A DNA stretch of 8,633 nucleotides from contig CAMPIL010000146.1 in assembly GCA_946886375.1 (NCBI GenBank), forward strand, positions 1 through 8,633. The letters run 5' to 3'. Every line of letters begins with the position of its first letter. Position 1 is the first letter of the stretch. The notes beneath the pieces are model-generated. The model searched no databases. It had not been told where the DNA came from and saw only the letters and a list, made by a program, of their open reading frames with translations. Positions 7,143 to 8,633 of this stretch are shown piece by piece. Origin of the DNA: an uncultured Phycisphaerales bacterium. GTDB lineage: Bacteria > Planctomycetota > Phycisphaerae > Phycisphaerales > SM1A02. Position numbers and translations under genes: made by a program.

Positions 7143-7146
7143 CTCC
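7143..7146 (-). promoter_or_regulatory. Ribosome binding site that decides the TPR lipoprotein start
   Basis: GGAG on the minus strand with a 9-base spacer to ATG 7133. It falls just inside the alternative ATG 7148, which has only a weak purine run before it. The shorter form also gives a standard lipoprotein signal peptide. Confidence 0.5.
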
Positions 7147-7197
7147 ATTTCTTGTCTGTCCTGGGTGACCGGCCGTCTGCCGGTGCTGAAGAATGCG

Positions 7198-7230
7198 GCC
7201 GCGCGGAACTCCCTCCGGGTTCCGCGCGGC
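7198..7230 (-). terminator. Strong hairpin after the secretin gene, possible attenuating terminator
   Basis: A perfect 12-bp inverted repeat: plus-strand arms gccgcgcggaac (7198-7209) and gttccgcgcggc (7219-7230), with a 9-base loop. It starts 9 bases past the secretin stop. On the minus strand the stem is followed by CGCATTCTTC, which is only partly T-rich, so this is not a classical strong intrinsic terminator. A second, weaker hairpin (accggc/gccggt, 7168-7173 and 7179-7184, 5-base loop) follows before the lipoprotein gene. The pair may end or damp transcription from the secretin, protect the 3' end of the upstream mRNA, or mark a processing point. The structure is seen; the function is inferred. 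Confidence 0.5.
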
Positions 7231-7239
7231 AGCGTGAAA

Positions 7240-8633
7240 TCATTCCTGCGGATCCTGCGACTTCGACACGCCGACGATCGCGTTCATGTCCTCGAACGTG
7301 GTGAACGGGAACTCCGACGCGTACTGCATGTCCTGTTCGCATTCAAAGGTCGACGCCAGTTCCGGCATGTCCAGGGCAACGAAGAAGTTGAACAGGAACT
7401 GCTGGTAGAACATCCACTGCTCAGGCGTCATTTCCTTTGCGCTGCTGGTGGAACTGGATTCCGGGGTCGCGGGCACATCGAATGCGGGCGGCGCGATGTT
7501 CGTAGGCGCGAGCGTGGTCGCCTCCTCAGGCGAGGATTCAACTTCCGGCTGCTCCACAGGCATTTCCGGCGCGACTTCCGGGCTCACCTCAACCAGTTGC
7601 TCGGTCGAAGGCTCCTCAACCGATGGTTCAACATCGGTGGTCACGTCAGTCGAAGTGCTCGGCTCGGTCTGCTCCGAGGCGACTTCCACAGTCTGGGTTG
7701 ACGAATCCGAAGTGGATTCCGACGCGATCTGCTCCGTGGTCGAAGTTTCTGAAACCGTCGAGGCATCTGCGCTGACGTCCGACGTCGTCGACTCGGCGCT
7801 GGCGCTGGCCATCGTGGAATCATCCTGCGGCTGATTCATGGCCTGGGGCTCGGCGATCGGCCCGATGTGCTTGCGGAAGGTGCGCTCCATCAGGCTGCGC
7901 TCGTGGTCCTTGGCACGCTCGCCCGTGATCTTCTCACGCAGGCGAATCATTTCAGGCTGATCGGGATTCATGCCCAGCGAATTGTTGATGTAGTACAGGG
8001 CCTTTTCGGTGTCGCCGCTGTTGTAGGCTTCCTGGGCTTTCTGGTTGTAGTTGGTCGTGACCTTCTCGCGGCTGAAGGGCAGCAATTCGGCGCGGGCGCC
8101 CACGTGCAGTGAATCGACTGCGTCCATGTGCTCCTGGCCGGCAGCCCAGAGGTTGGAATCGTGCACGATGCTTGGCGTGATGAGGAAGATCACTTCGCTG
8201 CGTTCGACCTTGTCGTCCTGACCGCGGAAGGCCGCGCCCACGATCGGGATATCGCCCAGCAGCGGAACCTGGCGGCGAGTTACCTTGGTGGTGTCTTTGA
8301 ACAGGCCGCCAAGCACGAGCGTCTGGCCATCCTTGATGCGGACGTTGGTCGTGACCTGATTGGTGAGTTCATCGGGGATGGTGACGATGGCGCCGGTGGC
8401 GTCGGTCACATCGCGGAGTTTGAACTCAGAGACGCTGGGCTTGAGTTCCATGCGGATCATTCCGTCGGTGGAAATGAACGGCCGGAAGATGAGTTGAATG
8501 CCCGTATCAAGGAACTGGACGTTCTGCGTTGTTGTGGTTTCAGTTGATGTCGTTGAGAGATAACCGATGCGTGCACCGACGAGGACTTCGGCCCGCTGGC
8601 GGTTGAGGGCCATGACCTTGGGGCGTGCAAGGA
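7240..8633 (-). CDS. Secretin of type II secretion / type IV pilus (GspD/PilQ superfamily), N-terminus cut by window edge
   Basis: C-terminal 463 residues of an outer-membrane secretin, which forms the gated pore through which substrate or pilus leaves the cell. The frame is open to the window edge, and the Met at 8613 is internal (context LARPKVMALNRQRAEVLVG is a standard secretin stretch). Secretin signatures: NVQFLDTGIQL then RPFISTDGMIRMELKPSVSEF; the VRIKDGQTLVLGGLF segment; and VPLLGDIPIVGAAFR followed by RSEVIFLITPSIV, where the pore domain ends (about 8164). The tail is unusual. It has a single TPR-like helix pair (about 7927-8055), then about 130 residues rich in Ser, Thr, Glu, Pro and Val that look disordered (about 7435-7830), then a final segment of about 64 residues with aromatic helix-like EQWMFYQQFLFNFF. 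Typical GspD ends soon after the pore with a short S domain that binds a pilotin. The missing part should hold the signal peptide and N0/N1-type domains. The next gene encodes a TPR lipoprotein that could be its pilotin. Confidence 0.94.
   Translation of the reverse strand, partial: LARPKVMALNRQRAEVLVGARIGYLSTTSTETTTTQNVQFLDTGIQLIFRPFISTDGMIRMELKPSVSEFKLRDVTDATGAIVTIPDELTNQVTTNVRIKDGQTLVLGGLFKDTTKVTRRQVPLLGDIPIVGAAFRGQDDKVERSEVIFLITPSIVHDSNLWAAGQEHMDAVDSLHVGARAELLPFSREKVTTNYNQKAQEAYNSGDTEKALYYINNSLGMNPDQPEMIRLREKITGERAKDHERSLMERTFRKHIGPIAEPQAMNQPQDDSTMASASAESTTSDVSADASTVSETSTTEQIASESTSDSSTQTVEVASEQTEPSTSTDVTTDVEPSVEEPSTEQLVEVSPEVAPEMPVEQPEVESSPEEATTLAPTNIAPPAFDVPATPESSSTSSAKEMTPEQWMFYQQFLFNFFVALDMPELASTFECEQDMQYASEFPFTTFEDMNAIVGVSKSQDPQE
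7435..7830 (-). other. Low-complexity acidic Ser/Thr/Glu/Pro-rich linker in the secretin tail
   Basis: About 130 codons, almost entirely Ser, Thr, Glu, Asp, Val, Ala, Pro and Gln, with no aromatic or Cys residues until its last part. It separates the pore and TPR-like region from the conserved-looking C-terminal segment. It is expected to be disordered and highly negative. On the plus strand the same stretch gives a long spurious Ser/Val-rich reading frame. Confidence 0.8.

Noticed and set aside
7448..7834. Plus-strand Ser/Val/Gly/Thr-rich frame of 128 codons, looking like a cell-surface repeat protein
   Set aside because: It is the antisense image of the low-complexity linker of the secretin, and has no signal peptide or ribosome site.
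7240..8613. A secretin starting at the Met at 8613
   Set aside because: The frame stays open upstream to the window edge, and the residues before and after this Met match the middle of a secretin pore domain. It is an internal Met of a longer gene.
1..8633. CRISPR array, tRNA, rRNA, insertion-sequence ends or attachment sites
   Set aside because: No regularly spaced repeats, cloverleaf-like sequence, terminal inverted repeats or transposase motifs were noticed on either strand.

Overview
The window is GC-rich, densely coding bacterial DNA. It holds seven genes, all on the minus strand, so transcription runs from high to low coordinates. The two end genes run off the window: the secretin lacks its N-terminus at the right edge, and the assembly ATPase lacks its last few dozen residues at the left edge. 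No RNA gene, insertion sequence, CRISPR array or attachment site was seen, and no stretch over 300 bases lacks a gene. The organism cannot be fixed from sequence alone. A Gram-negative (diderm) bacterium is certain in outline, because there is an outer-membrane secretin and a lipoprotein with a lipobox. The mix of a type IV pilus/type II secretion locus with embedded HD-GYP, STAS and two-component genes, and the secretin with a long acidic tail, would suit a planctomycete-like or other deep-branching diderm. That placement is an inference with low confidence.

Layout in transcription order: (1) C-terminal half of a GspD/PilQ-type secretin with an unusual tail (7240-8633); (2) a gap of about 106 bases with a strong hairpin just after the secretin stop; (3) a tetratricopeptide-repeat lipoprotein (5799-7133); (4) a gap of about 104 bases; (5) a membrane PAS histidine kinase (4231-5694); (6) a stand-alone receiver protein (3781-4200); (7) a GAF/HD-GYP protein (1979-3784), overlapping the receiver gene by four bases; (8) a STAS-domain protein (1639-1974), four bases after the HD-GYP gene; (9) a GspE/PilB-family ATPase (1-1604), 34 bases after the STAS gene.

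The two ends are machine parts: the outer-membrane pore, a candidate pilotin or assembly lipoprotein, and the cytoplasmic motor. The middle is a compact signalling cassette. A simple reading is that the kinase senses a membrane or cytoplasmic cue and phosphorylates the small receiver. The HD-GYP protein removes cyclic di-GMP and the STAS protein relays a partner-switch signal. Together these may tune the pilus or secretion motor, whose N-terminal domain belongs to a family in which some members bind cyclic di-GMP. The gene families are clear from the sequence; the wiring is inferred. The most interesting points are the intact signalling cassette inside a secretion locus, the secretin tail, the orphan STAS gene, and the altered nucleotide-binding motif in the motor's N-terminal domain.
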